From assembly GCA_958510875.1 (NCBI GenBank), contig OY294068.1:25710297-25774296 (forward strand): a stretch of 64,000 bases of DNA. Reading direction: 5' to 3'. Under the pieces are notes generated by a model. That model did no database searches. It was not told the DNA's origin and worked only from the letters and a program-made list of their open reading frames with translations. Shown here one piece after another: positions 55,501-64,000 of this stretch. The stretch is from Endomychus coccineus (lineage: Eukaryota; Arthropoda; Insecta; Coleoptera; Endomychidae). Numbering within the stretch: position 1 is the first letter of the stretch; the number at the start of each line of letters is the position of its first letter. Both the position numbers and the translations under genes were made by a program.

Positions 55501-58025
55501 AGACTGATAAGCCATTCAGTTCTGTTTTGGCACCCATCGAAAGCAAGCTACCTTGAAGATTTTTGTAAACATGGAAAAAGTGAATTTCGCGTTTTGATTG
55601 AACATTATTTCTTGGGTGGATTACGCAAACCAAAGCATCGCTTGTTAAACATAATGGAGACACCTGATGAAAGAAGGTTCAATAAAATCTGTTCAAGGGC
55701 CGTCGCTTCAAAACAAACAACATACCGTCGTTGGCACGGTAACCTATGTCTGGAGACCAGAACAAAATATGTTGAAGCTTGAAATATGTGCAATGAAACA
55801 TTATATGCCTCTTTCGAAGCATTTATTGTCAAAATAAGAAAGCTTATCGTATGCCCAAATGGATTCCGTTCATTTTGGACTTTCGCCAAAGCAATTGGTA
55901 GAAATTTCACTTCAAGTTCATTCCCTACCCTAATTAAAGATGATGGCCCACTGGCTACTACACCACAAGAAAAAGACAACCTTTTTGCTGGAATGTTTGC
56001 AACAAATTCCACTTTGGATATACAAGGGAAGGACCCTCCTAATATTGCTGCCATCGATAGCCATATGCCTGAAATTTTCTTTCGTCAGCGCACCATTAGA
56101 CGCATTATGTTGATCTCAATATCAAAAAATCTATGGGGACACACGGAATTACTCCTGTCAATCTCAAGGAATGTGCGCCTTAATTAACACTAGTTTTCTG
56201 CAGGTTTCCCTTTCATACAAACTTGGTGTGTTTCCTTCCAGCCGGAAGACAGCTACAGTCAAAACCAATTAGAAAAAAAAGGGGAAAAACATCCTTCCTA
56301 ATAATTATAGACCCATTGCACCACTGCCTGTGATCTCTAAAGTGATGAAGAAAGCAATCAACATCGAGCTCATCCAATACTTAGAGAGCTCTAATATTGT
56401 GAATTACTGGCAATATGGCTTTAGTCAGCAGAGATCAACAGGAGACCTGTTTGCCTAAGTAGCACATGTATGGCAAAAATCTATTGAAAAACATGGGGAA
56501 TCTACCTGTACCTTCAAAGCTTCGACCGAGTCTAGCACAAAAGCGTTCATGGGAAACTTCCGTCATATGGTTTGCCTCCTCTTTGTCGCTTACTATCGAG
56601 TTTTCTCTCAGATGGGTCACTTCATGTGGTGGTTGACGGACTATCCTCCGATACAATGGCTATCAATGCTGGCGTTTCACAGGGATCTGTCTTAGCCCAA
56701 CTTTGTTTCTGCTCCATATCAACGATCTTCTAGAAGTGACCACCTGTCCTCAGCTTTGCGGATGATGGTACACTTCATACAGCTTTCTCATCTAGGGCCC
56801 CTATACCATCCAATAAAGCCAGAGGAGCGAGACAGAGACTGATTGACGCAATTAATGAAGATCCGGCAAAGATTTTGAAATGTGGATCTGATAATCTAGT
56901 AGAGGTTAATACAATCAAAACTCAAGCTTGCGTCTTCCCACGGAAGGCGGATCCCACAACCCCTAATATGTTGATGTCAGGTACAACTATTCCTATGAAG
57001 TCTTCCATATCCATGCAGGGGATCACCACCAACAGCACTCTCTCATGGGACGATCATGTGAGGTCCATTGCGAAAACCGCATCACAAAAACTTGGTCTTC
57101 TTTGATTTATTTCTTCTCCATCCACAATGTCTCATCATCCTATACCGCCAATGTAGCCCTTTATCTAAATCACATTTACATACATGCCCTGGCAACGCCG
57201 GGTAGATTCTGCTAAGTAAACAACCAAGTATGGTACAAGACAATTTCATCGCTTATTATTTATTTCAGCGTTACATCAAACGAGTCCGATTCTGATACAT
57301 CCGATACCTACGAATCGTCATTATCATCTTCAACTGTACCATCTGTACCTACAACTGTATCTGCATCCGAACATGTTCTTGAACCTATCCCTGAAATTCC
57401 ATCTAAATCTGCACTCAAACCAGTACTGAAAACATCATCCAAATATGCCTCGAAACTTTCACTTAAATCTGCATCTGAGCCTGCATCCGAACTACCTGTA
57501 TCTGAATCTGCAACGAAACAACCACTTGATTCTGAACTCTCACAACCTACATCTAAACAAGCATCTAAGTCTTCACTACCCTCTGCAGCTGTAATACCAC
57601 CTAAACCATCTGGATCTGAACCAACAGCACCTAAACTATCTGAATCTAAAACACATGCACCTGAACCAACTGTACCTGAATTATCTGAATCAGAACCACA
57701 TGCACCTAAACCATCTGCATCGAAACCAGCAGTACCTGAACCACATGCACCTGAACGATCTGCATCAAAACCAGCAGTACTTGAACCACATACACTTAAA
57801 ACATCTGCATCAAAACCAGCAGTACCTGAACGATCTGCATCAAAACCAGCAGTACTTGAACCACATGCACCTAAAAAATCTGCATCAAAACCAGCAGTAC
57901 TTGAACCACATGCACCTAAAAAATCTGCATCAAAACCAGCAGTACTTGAACCACATGCATCTAAAACATCTGCATCTGAACCAGCAGTACCTGAACCTGA
58001 AACAGAACCACCTGTACCTGAATAA
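46600..58025 (+). CDS. CCDC96: CCDC96/CFAP184-like coiled-coil axonemal protein
   Basis: Family members belong to the CFAP263/CFAP184 (CCDC113/CCDC96) complex of motile cilia. Exons with continuous phase: 46600-46837, 46894-47016, 47394-47646, 51678-51914, 52122-52354, 52428-52627, 53916-54011, 55195-55268, 57269-58025. The acidic N-terminus (EEEDEEDEEEGEEEPEDGE) matches CCDC96 style. Exons 4-7 form the conserved coiled-coil domain (LTQKSDLAMKDIEEVKN; CLHAVDFEKLQIENTHF; VPDVMEYVRNKGKLYDLKKN). Exon 8 either reads into TAA at 55270 (485 residues) or is spliced at GT/gtaagt to a Ser/Pro/Lys-rich last exon (736 residues). The gene hosts ANAPC13 and ZFAND1 on the opposite strand in intron 3, a LINE in the same intron, a MITE at the exon 6 donor, and a LINE in the last intron. 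Confidence 0.8.
47745..48795 (-). mobile_element. LINE C-terminal fragment in CCDC96 intron 3
   Basis: Minus-strand frames encode an RNase H-like and C-terminal segment of a non-LTR element: VALAKAGAEKPLIGPEP, ISHATAKSVIQKWLEIEH, LVAFLTGHAPCNKHLYTMGL, then the zinc-knuckle-like CRGCGVEDETPMHVLCQC and RLLKFIEYTGLMRE near the end. About 160 bp of 3' sequence follows to about 47745. It is 5'-truncated near 48795 and frameshifted near 48290. Same broad type as the 43.6-45.0 kb element but a different family. Confidence 0.83.
48935..49788 (-). CDS. ZFAND1: AN1-type zinc finger protein 1
   Basis: ZFAND1 proteins link p97/VCP and the proteasome to clearance of stress granules. Two exons, 49788-49408 and 49354-48935, phase 0, 266 residues. 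The N-terminus opens MEFPDFGKHCAIPDC and carries two AN1 zinc fingers at about residues 10-100: Cys/His pairs CRCKCGKNFCSEHFQAH and CKDCHKHYCIQHRHTGEC. The second exon holds a basic stretch and a ubiquitin-like C-terminal region (LYFLVTHPKQMPE, SKTWSVGKAIDSIAQQC, GDSLIIEYVDND), as in the human protein of about 268 residues. aataaa overlaps the stop region. The ATG lies two bases after the stop of the ANAPC13 ORF in the same exon, so the two probably share a transcript. The gene is nested in a CCDC96 intron on the opposite strand. Confidence 0.93.
49791..50000 (-). CDS. ANAPC13: Anaphase-promoting complex subunit 13
   Basis: Small structural subunit of the APC/C ubiquitin ligase that controls mitotic exit. 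The ORF has 69 codons: MDGSVAVEGHFVDLIDDQWR, then SDTLPEDDINVPAHELSDPE and KEQEQKWNDIALSSL. The DLIDD.WR..LP.ED...P..EL pattern and the KEQE.KW.DIAL end are the family signature; human ANAPC13 has 74 residues. The ATG follows directly on an acceptor (caattttag/ATG), so an upstream non-coding exon is expected. The stop TAG is followed by AA and then the ZFAND1 ATG, which points to a dicistronic mRNA. I see no room for a separate promoter between them. Confidence 0.93.
   Translation of the reverse strand: MDGSVAVEGHFVDLIDDQWRSDTLPEDDINVPAHELSDPEADSGDIHLTLKEQEQKWNDIALSSLSENL
50002..51192. other. Intron/intergenic sequence with one small MITE
   Basis: This lies upstream of ANAPC13 and should hold its non-coding first exon and promoter, which I cannot place. 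Only the element at 50745-50935 is recognisable. Confidence 0.5.
50745..50935. mobile_element. Small MITE, about 190 bp
   Basis: Inverted ends caaagagttctatatataga ... gtagac and gtctactctgtatatataac ... tttttg. The motif aaagagttctata also occurs near 17830, suggesting another family member there. No coding capacity. Confidence 0.6.
51193..51442. mobile_element. MITE with about 65-bp terminal inverted repeats
   Basis: gtctaacgccacacagcgtg ... aacatcaaagatcaattttc at the left is matched in reverse by gaaaattgatttttgatgtt ... cacgctgtgtggcgttagac at the right. The interior contains ttaggttaggctacgttagg, a run of TTAGG repeats. TTAGG is the usual insect telomere unit, but this array is short and degenerate. 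Confidence 0.85.
52635..53215. mobile_element. MITE family 1, copy B (581 bp), at a CCDC96 splice donor
   Basis: Same ends and interior blocks as copy A at 18132-18539, plus an extra segment near 52745-52885. It is flanked by an 8-bp direct repeat GGTAAAAC (52627-52634 and 53216-53223). An 8-bp duplication fits hAT or P-type mobilisation. The duplicated target includes the donor dinucleotide of CCDC96 exon 6. Confidence 0.88.
54564..54838. mobile_element. Short Penelope-derived element with inverted ends
   Basis: Begins ttctcggcaaataggtcaca and ends tgacctatttcccgagaa, the same end sequences as the 11.2-13.3 kb Penelope-like element. It also shares tttctgttcgtttcggcgac, caattagttttaagtaatca and the hammerhead block. 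No coding sequence remains, so it is a terminal-repeat-only derivative. Confidence 0.8.
54751..54792 (+). ncRNA. Hammerhead ribozyme motif, best-preserved copy
   Basis: 42 nt in order: GTCTT (stem I), CTGATGA, T, GGTC-GTGA-GACC hairpin, GAAA, CGTACG (minimal stem III), TA completing a GTA cleavage triplet, AAGAC (stem I, perfect pairing). All conserved core bases are present. The tiny stem III suggests it would act best as a dimer, as proposed for Penelope-like elements. Confidence 0.75.
55480..57130 (+). mobile_element. Degenerate LINE reverse transcriptase in the last CCDC96 intron
   Basis: Plus-strand pieces include FEAFIVKIRKLIVCPNGFRS, ATTPQEKDNLFAGMFATNS, then at about 56290-56450 NNYRPIAPLPVISKVMKKAI and QYGFSQQRSTGDL (RT fingers), and later ISMQGITTNSTLSWDDHVRS (RT thumb). 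Many stops and frame changes; the YADD region is degraded. No tail or target duplication is evident. Confidence 0.75.
57269..58025 (+). repeat. Repetitive Ser/Pro/Lys-rich coding exon with 45-bp units
   Basis: An uninterrupted frame of 251 codons follows a good acceptor (attatttatttcag) and ends in TAA. It has no Met and so would be missed by start-based ORF finding. The first part is Ser/Thr/Pro/Glu rich (SDTSDTYESSLSSSTVPSV). From about 57690 it becomes repeats of a 15-residue unit (SASKPAVLEPHAPKK), exactly 45 bp apart between 57841 and 57886, with shorter variants. The start phase matches the CCDC96 exon 8 donor. An Asn/His/Leu-rich ORF in another frame (57655-58101) is a by-product of the repeat. 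Confidence 0.75.
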
Positions 58026-58524
58026 ATTTTCTTATATGTATATATATTTGAATGTAAATATTGTTATTTTAAATATAAATGTTACCAAAGACGACAAGTA
58101 ATTACTGAAAGTGGAATATTAGATTGCCTAATATCTAACCGTTCCTTTCTCCGGATGGGAAATAAAACGGTAGATCCCGTGTGCTGTACAATGTCACCGC
58201 ACTTTGAACATCCCTACCTGCACTTGGAAATAGTCAGAATTTGAAGAAATTTCCGGTTGTGGGGGTTATAGCCACAGTAGCAGAAATAGGCCGATGTTCA
58301 ATAAACAAATAAATAATAAGATTCGATTGTCACAGATAGAAGAGATAGAAGGAGAAAAGTTCAAAAAGTATCAATACGTTCATATGTTAATTTTTAGGAT
58401 AATCATTAATTAATAACTAACATTATATAATCGTTAATTATGAAAACTGTTGATTAACTCATAGCATGAAAATACTGACCTAAAAGTAATGCATAGCTTT
58501 TCTTCAGGGGAAATGGGAGTCATA

Positions 58525-60163
58525 CAAGGGCGTACCCAGGATCTGAACTAGGGGGGGGGGGGGGCAGCTCATATTTGTTTCGAAGAAGGATGATAAACTG
58601 AGAACTACCGAGAAATTGTATTAATCACTAGACATGCCATGCTACAACTGAGACGGTTTTTATAAGAAAAAAAAATTCAAAATAAATTAAATATCTTTTC
58701 GGATTTGCTGCAAATTTATCCATTACTTTCGTGCCCACCATTTCACGGTTTTCTTTCACAAAATTCCGATGTATGCTCATCAAGCATAATCCAGTCAACC
58801 TTGTCTCTCCCATAGTGCTCCAAGCCAGGTCTTCACTCTTCGAAGCGTACTGAATGATCGTTCGACGGTTTAATTTGTCTTTAGGTAAATCTTTCTTCGT
58901 CCACAAATTATACCATAGGTCAAGTTCTCCTGTGATGTCATCCAAATCATAAAAATCTTGAAACATTTCTGCGTTTTTTTGTAATTCTGTAAATACTAGT
59001 TTCCGTCATGTATAAAGGATGTAGTTTTGTTAAAGCAAAAGCTGGGGTATTTTCTTGGGAAAATCGAATATTTAACGATAACGTAAATGGATCAAGATAA
59101 GGAATAAGTGAACGTCGCCAGTATTCATTATCATTGTCTGATGGAGAATTGCTCCTATGTTTTTGCTTTTGAGCAAAACGTGGGACAGAAATTTCTATTT
59201 ACAATTCCATTGAAATGTCTTGAGCTTTTTTGAGTAATTGGTCAGTGATTCGATCTGCTTCTTGACGGTCTCTTTTGAGTACTTCAAGGATTCTTGTAAT
59301 GTGTTCTCATACAGCAATCAAATCCATGGTCTTTGCTTGCAAGGCGTTAACTACTGGTTCCAACACTGCCGAGTATTTTGTTATTGTAACTAAGGCAACG
59401 ATAAACACTGGTTTTGTAACCGCTGAATGAATCTGAAATGCAGATTTTCTTGTAACATAGTTTCCTCCTGTGGATAATTTTTCTTGCGCTTTTACAAGCT
59501 CTGGGAAATTTTGGGAAAATCTTCGGATTAATTTATATTTTTCCGACCTTCTCGTCTCACACATTCGTGATAGATTGGGAGCGCAATTCCTACGAGCAGT
59601 CGATTCTCTGAAAAAGTCTATTGTGTCCTTTATAGTGGCGATAGTATTTCTACAAGATTTAGTTTGTGGCTTGAGCAATAAAAATATAAATGCTCGAGAA
59701 TATTTCTTCCTTAAAATTGCTTGTACACCGCCCTCTTTGCCTGCCATTGTAGAGCAGCCATCGAAACCCAATCCTACGCAATATACTGGTGATAGATTAC
59801 AGCTAATCAAAAAATTGTTAATTGCTTCAGCGATTGATGAGGCATCTTGTGCCTTTTGTACCACAAAACCTACATATTCTTGTCGGACTATCCCCTTGCA
59901 TTCATCGTGGAACCGCAAGCCAATTGATAGCTGTTCTTTGCCAGCTATGTCCGTGTAGCTGTTTCATCAGCTAAGACCGCGTAAGCCAGCGTTTTTTTAA
60001 CATCACTTATTATACTCTCCCTGATAACTTCGCCACATGAAAAAAATTAATTCATCTTGTATTTTTAGCGACGTTAAAACTGCATTACGGCAACATTTTT
60101 CCAGATGAGTCTTTAGTTCTATGGGGGGGCAGCCCCCCCTGCCCCTCGCTGGGTACGCCCCTG
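58525..60163 (-). mobile_element. hAT-superfamily transposon, internally degenerate
   Basis: The ends are caagggcgtacccag and ctgggtacgcccctg, flanked by the 8-bp direct repeat GAGTCATA (58517-58524 and 60164-60171), as expected for hAT. The minus strand encodes parts of a ZMYM/hAT-type transposase: FHDECKGIVRQEYVGFVVQK, VYCVGLGFDGCSTMAGKEGG, CETRRSEKYKLIRRFSQNF (59918-59307), and a C-terminal piece (58966-58628: DDITGELDLWYNLWTKKDL, SMHRNFVKENREM-like). Frameshifts and a missing N-terminus make it inactive. A run of 14 or more G near 58550 lies just inside the left end. Confidence 0.88.
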
Positions 60164-60171
60164 GAGTCATA

Positions 60172-60685
60172 CGTTGGTTATATGGTGTTATTTCCGTGTT
60201 GTCAAAAGGATTGTAATACCGTTTCAAATAATTCTGCAAAAAGTAGAAAATATTCCAGAATTTTGAACTAGTTCCAAAATCTTTCTTACCATCAAATAGT
60301 GCGCTCCTTCGGTTTTACATAGTCCAGTCGGAAATAGGTACAACTAAATTCTCAATCCTTTATGAATTCTTTGTTTATCTTCGTTTTCATTATCATCCTG
60401 TATGAGCGAGTTCATGAAATTAAGATCAGTCAACGTCATCAACGTAAGATATTCTTTTTGCCTGAGCTACTACGGGCGAATTCAATGGTGGAAGCCATTA
60501 CTTTGTGATAATTTATCGTATTGATATAATAAAATAAAACACTTTTACTTTGTTTTTTATCACATATATTATAGAAACAAATCGTGACTGTAGTTTCGAC
60601 ACTAGCGTGTCATCTTCAACGATACTAATGTATGAAAATATAAATAATCTTGGCTATGTATGGTACAATATTCCGGTTGGGGAAA
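60172..60685. other. Intergenic sequence, nothing recognised
   Basis: About 500 bp between the hAT element and the mariner-like element, without recognisable features. Confidence 0.5.
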
Positions 60686-61490
60686 TACATACAGGATGTC
60701 CTCGAACTGCGTGGCCAAAATAAAGCCGAAGATTCTTTGATTCGAAAAAAAGTTGATGAGCCTTTTTACTTTTGCCTCAAGTGTCTTGTTTACCCGGTAG
60801 AGGGCTTCAAAATTGCAAAAATAATTTTGTTTTTTCGGTATAACTTGAGAACGTGATGAAGAACTTTTACAATATTTAGCAGGTGAGTTACTGTCAATAA
60901 TGGCCATTTTTGAGAGTGGAGCACAGAGCCTTCGAGACCATAGAAATGGCTCAAACTTGAGGATGTAACGGGAAAAGTGTCCAGAACTTTTTTGTGGTCA
61001 ATGTAATTCACTCGATATTTTTTATGTAGATAGCTTATCTAATTTGATTCAACGGATTAGCTTGAAAAAATTAATTTTCGAGTCTCTGCAATTTTGGCTC
61101 ACCAATTTTACTTGATTAAAATACCTTAGTTGCCTTTGCTTTTCTAATGTCATTTTGGCATTTGAAGAATTTATTCTCAAAACTGTCAGTTTTTACTTTG
61201 CTTTCCGTAAAAATTTTATAAAATTATGGCTCAAAATTTCACTAACACTAAAATGGTTAATATCTCGGTAAAACACGAATAATAAAAACAATAGAAATGG
61301 GGAAACGATGTGATTATTTAGGAAAAACAAATGCTAAATTAAAAGAAACAACAAAACTTTTTGGGAAATCGCTAAGGCATCAATTGTTCGAAATGTTGCC
61401 CATTTTCCGGAATACACAAATTAATTCGTTTCAAGAAATTGGATTGGACTCTGGCTAGTACTTCAGGATCATTCTTCAATAAATCAACTT

Positions 61491-63486
61491 ATAACGTGCC
61501 CTTGTCGCTTTTCGGTATAGTGCTTACTGCGTAAGCTTCGAATCCTCGGGCGCCAGATTTTTCCCAAAGGTTTACTCCTTTTTGAGGACTTCTGCTAGGG
61601 TCCTCTCCACAAGGCTCGTCACTATGCTATCTAAAGATAGCCTTGTCCCTAGGGTAGCTACAGTGAAGTATAACCAGAGTCCAATGGGCAGAAAACAGTA
61701 TCGAAATTGTAGGCTTTAATTTCAATTGATACCTGGTTATAACTTAGCTCGTTAAAGATGGAGCAGAAATAATTTAATAAAACAGGGAATTCCAAATATT
61801 AAAATATATAATGATTTTAACAATTACACTTTCAGAGTAATCAATTTAAATGCAATTGAACGGTATTATTTCACAAAATTACACCCAGACGGAAAATGTA
61901 ATGAAGCTCAAACGGTAAATGAAAACTCTTTCAAGAAGTCAACTCTACAATAAATCCGGTCACTAAATTTAATTCAGCGGTACGGGATCGGTTGCTGAAT
62001 GATTCAGAATGATCAATTTGCGGAAAAGTACGAATCAAACAGGTCTCAGCGTAATGAGCGGTATGCGGTAAATCTTAGATAGCAGCACTAATAAATGGAA
62101 TGTTCAAATCACACTACGATATATTCGGTTATTAATTCGGTTTGTTCGGAAAATATTGTTTGCACTAGTTTTCCGATTGTACGATATCAGATTTTACTAT
62201 TTTCGGTTAATTACTCTAATTGAGTTTATTCTGTCATCTCACCCACCCTTGTACTAACTTTCACGGAGTACTCGGTAATTGTGTGACAGTGTTAGATTTT
62301 ATACACTTTACAGATTCGGAACCTAGACAATTAGGGTTTATACTTCCGGGGTGACACAGTGTGCACAAACCCTAACTATCACATCTGCAATAACCCCTAT
62401 ATCCACGGCCGAGGACTTCTCATAGTATTAAGGGAATTATTACGATTCTCAATCACACAATCACACAACCACCCTCAGCTTATACTTCTGGAGTGACACA
62501 GTGTGCACAAGCCGTTGGTGGTTTGGTCGTCTCAGGATATACTTATACTTCTGGAGTGACACAGTGTGCACAAATATACCAAAGACGCCCCTGTCGTTCA
62601 AACATACACACTCTGTACACACCACACAATTACTTGAATATTTCAATTCACGCGCGAATTCAAATCGTACGCGATTCGACCTATGACTAGGATAAACTCA
62701 AATTCACCAATTCAAATTACTGAATACTACGGAACTCAGGTATCGTACAAACGTTCACCAATTACAATAACAATCATAAATTACGGAAATCAATATATCG
62801 TAATGCTCAAAAAATATAAACTATTTGCTATCATTTACCTTTTTGTAAAATTCACAAACACAAACGGAACAATATTGTTATTTCACAGCTTTTAAATCTC
62901 TGACTCACAATTAAAAAAAAAACCCTAGAGAGCTACTTTACTGATTTAAATCAAAAACACAAGAGAGCGATCTTTCGGTCGTCACGGCTTTTATATCTTT
63001 TCCGAGGTTCCGGACAGGTCTGCTCCACCAAATCCTTATTTTTGTGCCAATAGTTTTTACTTATGCCCCGAACAATGGTTAAAAGTGACGCTACTTTTTA
63101 GATCTAAAATTCGCGCTCATGATATCACACCAGTTCTTCCCTGCGGAGTAAACAAGTGTTATCGGAGTTTTTTAGGTTGTTCGCCCTTTTTATACATAAG
63201 GCTGCACAAAGTTTGGTGTCTTAACTGGCCAGCCCCTGTTTTTGCAACATGTTTTTATCGGAATGAAATGCAATTTTGAACGGGCGTGAATTAGATTCAT
63301 CTATTTGAATAATTATACTTATTTCAAATTACGGAGATTTAGAAAAGTGGCAATCACGGAATACACATTCGGAATTCATTCATATCTATTGAAATAATGA
63401 ACTGTTCAAACTGAAATTACATGTAACATCCGTATTTATTGCCTGATCTGAATTAAATAATCTTTCGAAATTTAAGCTTCGTTACA
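61491..63486 (-). mobile_element. 1996-bp insertion with 5-bp target duplication, probable solo LTR
   Basis: The insertion splits the transposase frame and is flanked by AACTT on both sides (61486-61490 and 63487-63491). Read on the minus strand it begins TGTAACG and ends CGTTATA, short imperfect inverted ends like those of LTRs (TG..CA with the last C changed). Minus-strand TATA-box candidates occur at 62988-62996 (atataaaag) and 63187-63196 (gtataaaaag), which fits an LTR promoter. No protein is encoded. A solo LTR of a Gypsy or BEL-type element is the best guess; a non-autonomous DNA element is the alternative. Confidence 0.65.
62335..62580. repeat. Three short repeats inside the LTR-like insertion
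   Basis: cttatacttctggagtgaca followed by cagtgtgcacaa occurs near 62478 and 62546, with a variant (ttccggggtgaca) near 62340. The unit is about 33 bp and the spacings differ (about 138 and 66 bp). Confidence 0.85.
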
Positions 63487-63640
63487 AACTTCATGATTAA
63501 TTCGTTGCAACAATTCCTCTCGTGTGTTTACTGGAGCTGCATAAACTTTCGACTTCAAAGCGCCCCATAGAAAGAAGTCGCAGGGCGTCAAATCAGGGGA
63601 GCGGGCCGGCCAGTTCACTGGTGCATCGTGTCCTCTATAA

Positions 63641-64000
63641 TTGAAATTGGATAAGGAGGTAGAGTTATTATGGTGATAAGGAAATTTTAATGCGGAGGTA
63701 TACTAGGAAGGCACAAGAAGATTATGTGAAATTTTACGTTATCAAGACATCAAACAGAATGCTGTATTACACATCTAATTGAACATTTAAACTTTTATTG
63801 TCATTAGTTTTAATACCTTTGAAAATTTCTATTGATTCTAGTGTGTTCAATTTGGAACCAATATTCTGGTTACGTACAATTTTAACATCATCTATATTTT
63901 GGAAAATTATGCCCTGTTTCTGAAATATGGTTAGAGAAAGTTGAATCTGTTTTATTAAGTCCTAAAGATCGAACATGTTCCTTATATCTAATTTCTATAT
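63641..64000. other. Right edge, nothing recognised
   Basis: The last 360 bp show no coding pattern or repeat relationship to other parts of the window. Confidence 0.5.

Larger units (their letters stand above)
60690..63640. mobile_element. Rearranged mariner-like element (copy 2), interrupted by an LTR-like insertion
   Basis: The plus strand from about 60690 matches the reverse complement of 820-1395: end caggatgtcctcgaactgcg, leader, and ATG at 61226 starting MAQNFTNTKMVN. The frame stops at about 61280. From 61328 the sequence matches bases 1-150 in the same plus-strand orientation, so the transposase C-terminus is encoded on the minus strand. It is cut at 61491 and resumes after 63491 with the SPDLTPCDFFLWG region, extended by WPARSPDL at about 63600. 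The element is thus a head part and a tail part in opposite orientation. Confidence 0.8.

Noticed and set aside
57655..58101. Asn/His/Leu-rich ORF of 148 codons
   Set aside because: It is a shifted reading of the 45-bp coding repeat; the other frame is open for 251 codons, starts at a good acceptor and fits the CCDC96 phase.

Overview
The window is eukaryotic nuclear DNA, almost certainly from an insect. It is AT-rich, its genes are split into short exons with GT..AG introns, its proteins read as animal orthologues, and it is crowded with insect-type transposons (Tc1/mariner, hAT, LINE-like, Penelope-like, foldback MITEs). I assembled the gene models by hand from splice signals and reading-phase continuity. 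Every junction given below keeps frame.

Layout. (1) 1-16.9 kb, minus strand: the first 15 coding exons of EPRS, the bifunctional glutamyl/prolyl-tRNA synthetase, covering the GST-like domain, the GluRS core and five WHEP exons. The ProRS half lies beyond base 1. Its introns hold a mariner-like element, foldback elements, a LINE, an inverted mariner chimera, a Penelope-like element (PLE) with hammerhead ribozyme motifs, and a relic ORF. (2) 17-25.4 kb: intergenic DNA with MITEs, a PLE fragment and a Tc1 element nested in an inverted repeat. (3) 25.5-32.8 kb, minus: an FBXL20-like F-box/LRR protein ending in a CaaX-type prenylation motif. (4) 33-42.6 kb: poorly coding DNA with a few orphan exon candidates and repeats. 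(5) 42.7-46.4 kb, minus: an uncharacterised seven-exon gene that may encode an axonemal protein. (6) 46.6-58.0 kb, plus: a CCDC96/CFAP184-like coiled-coil gene, divergently paired with gene 5 across 184 bp that contain a consensus RFX X-box. (7) Inside its largest intron, on the minus strand, ANAPC13 and ZFAND1 sit in one exon only two bases apart, so they are probably dicistronic. (8) 58.5-64 kb: a hAT element with an 8-bp target duplication and a rearranged mariner-like element interrupted by a 1996-bp LTR-like insertion with a 5-bp target duplication.

By family knowledge the host genes serve translation (EPRS), the ubiquitin system (FBXL20, ANAPC13), proteostasis (ZFAND1) and motile cilia or sperm axonemes (CCDC96 and possibly its divergent neighbour). 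The most notable structures are the recent 333-bp tandem amplification of the WHEP exon, the 2-nt ANAPC13/ZFAND1 gap, the X-box between the divergent pair, a MITE whose target duplication copied a CCDC96 splice donor, a hidden repetitive Ser/Pro/Lys-rich last exon, and the hammerhead motifs.
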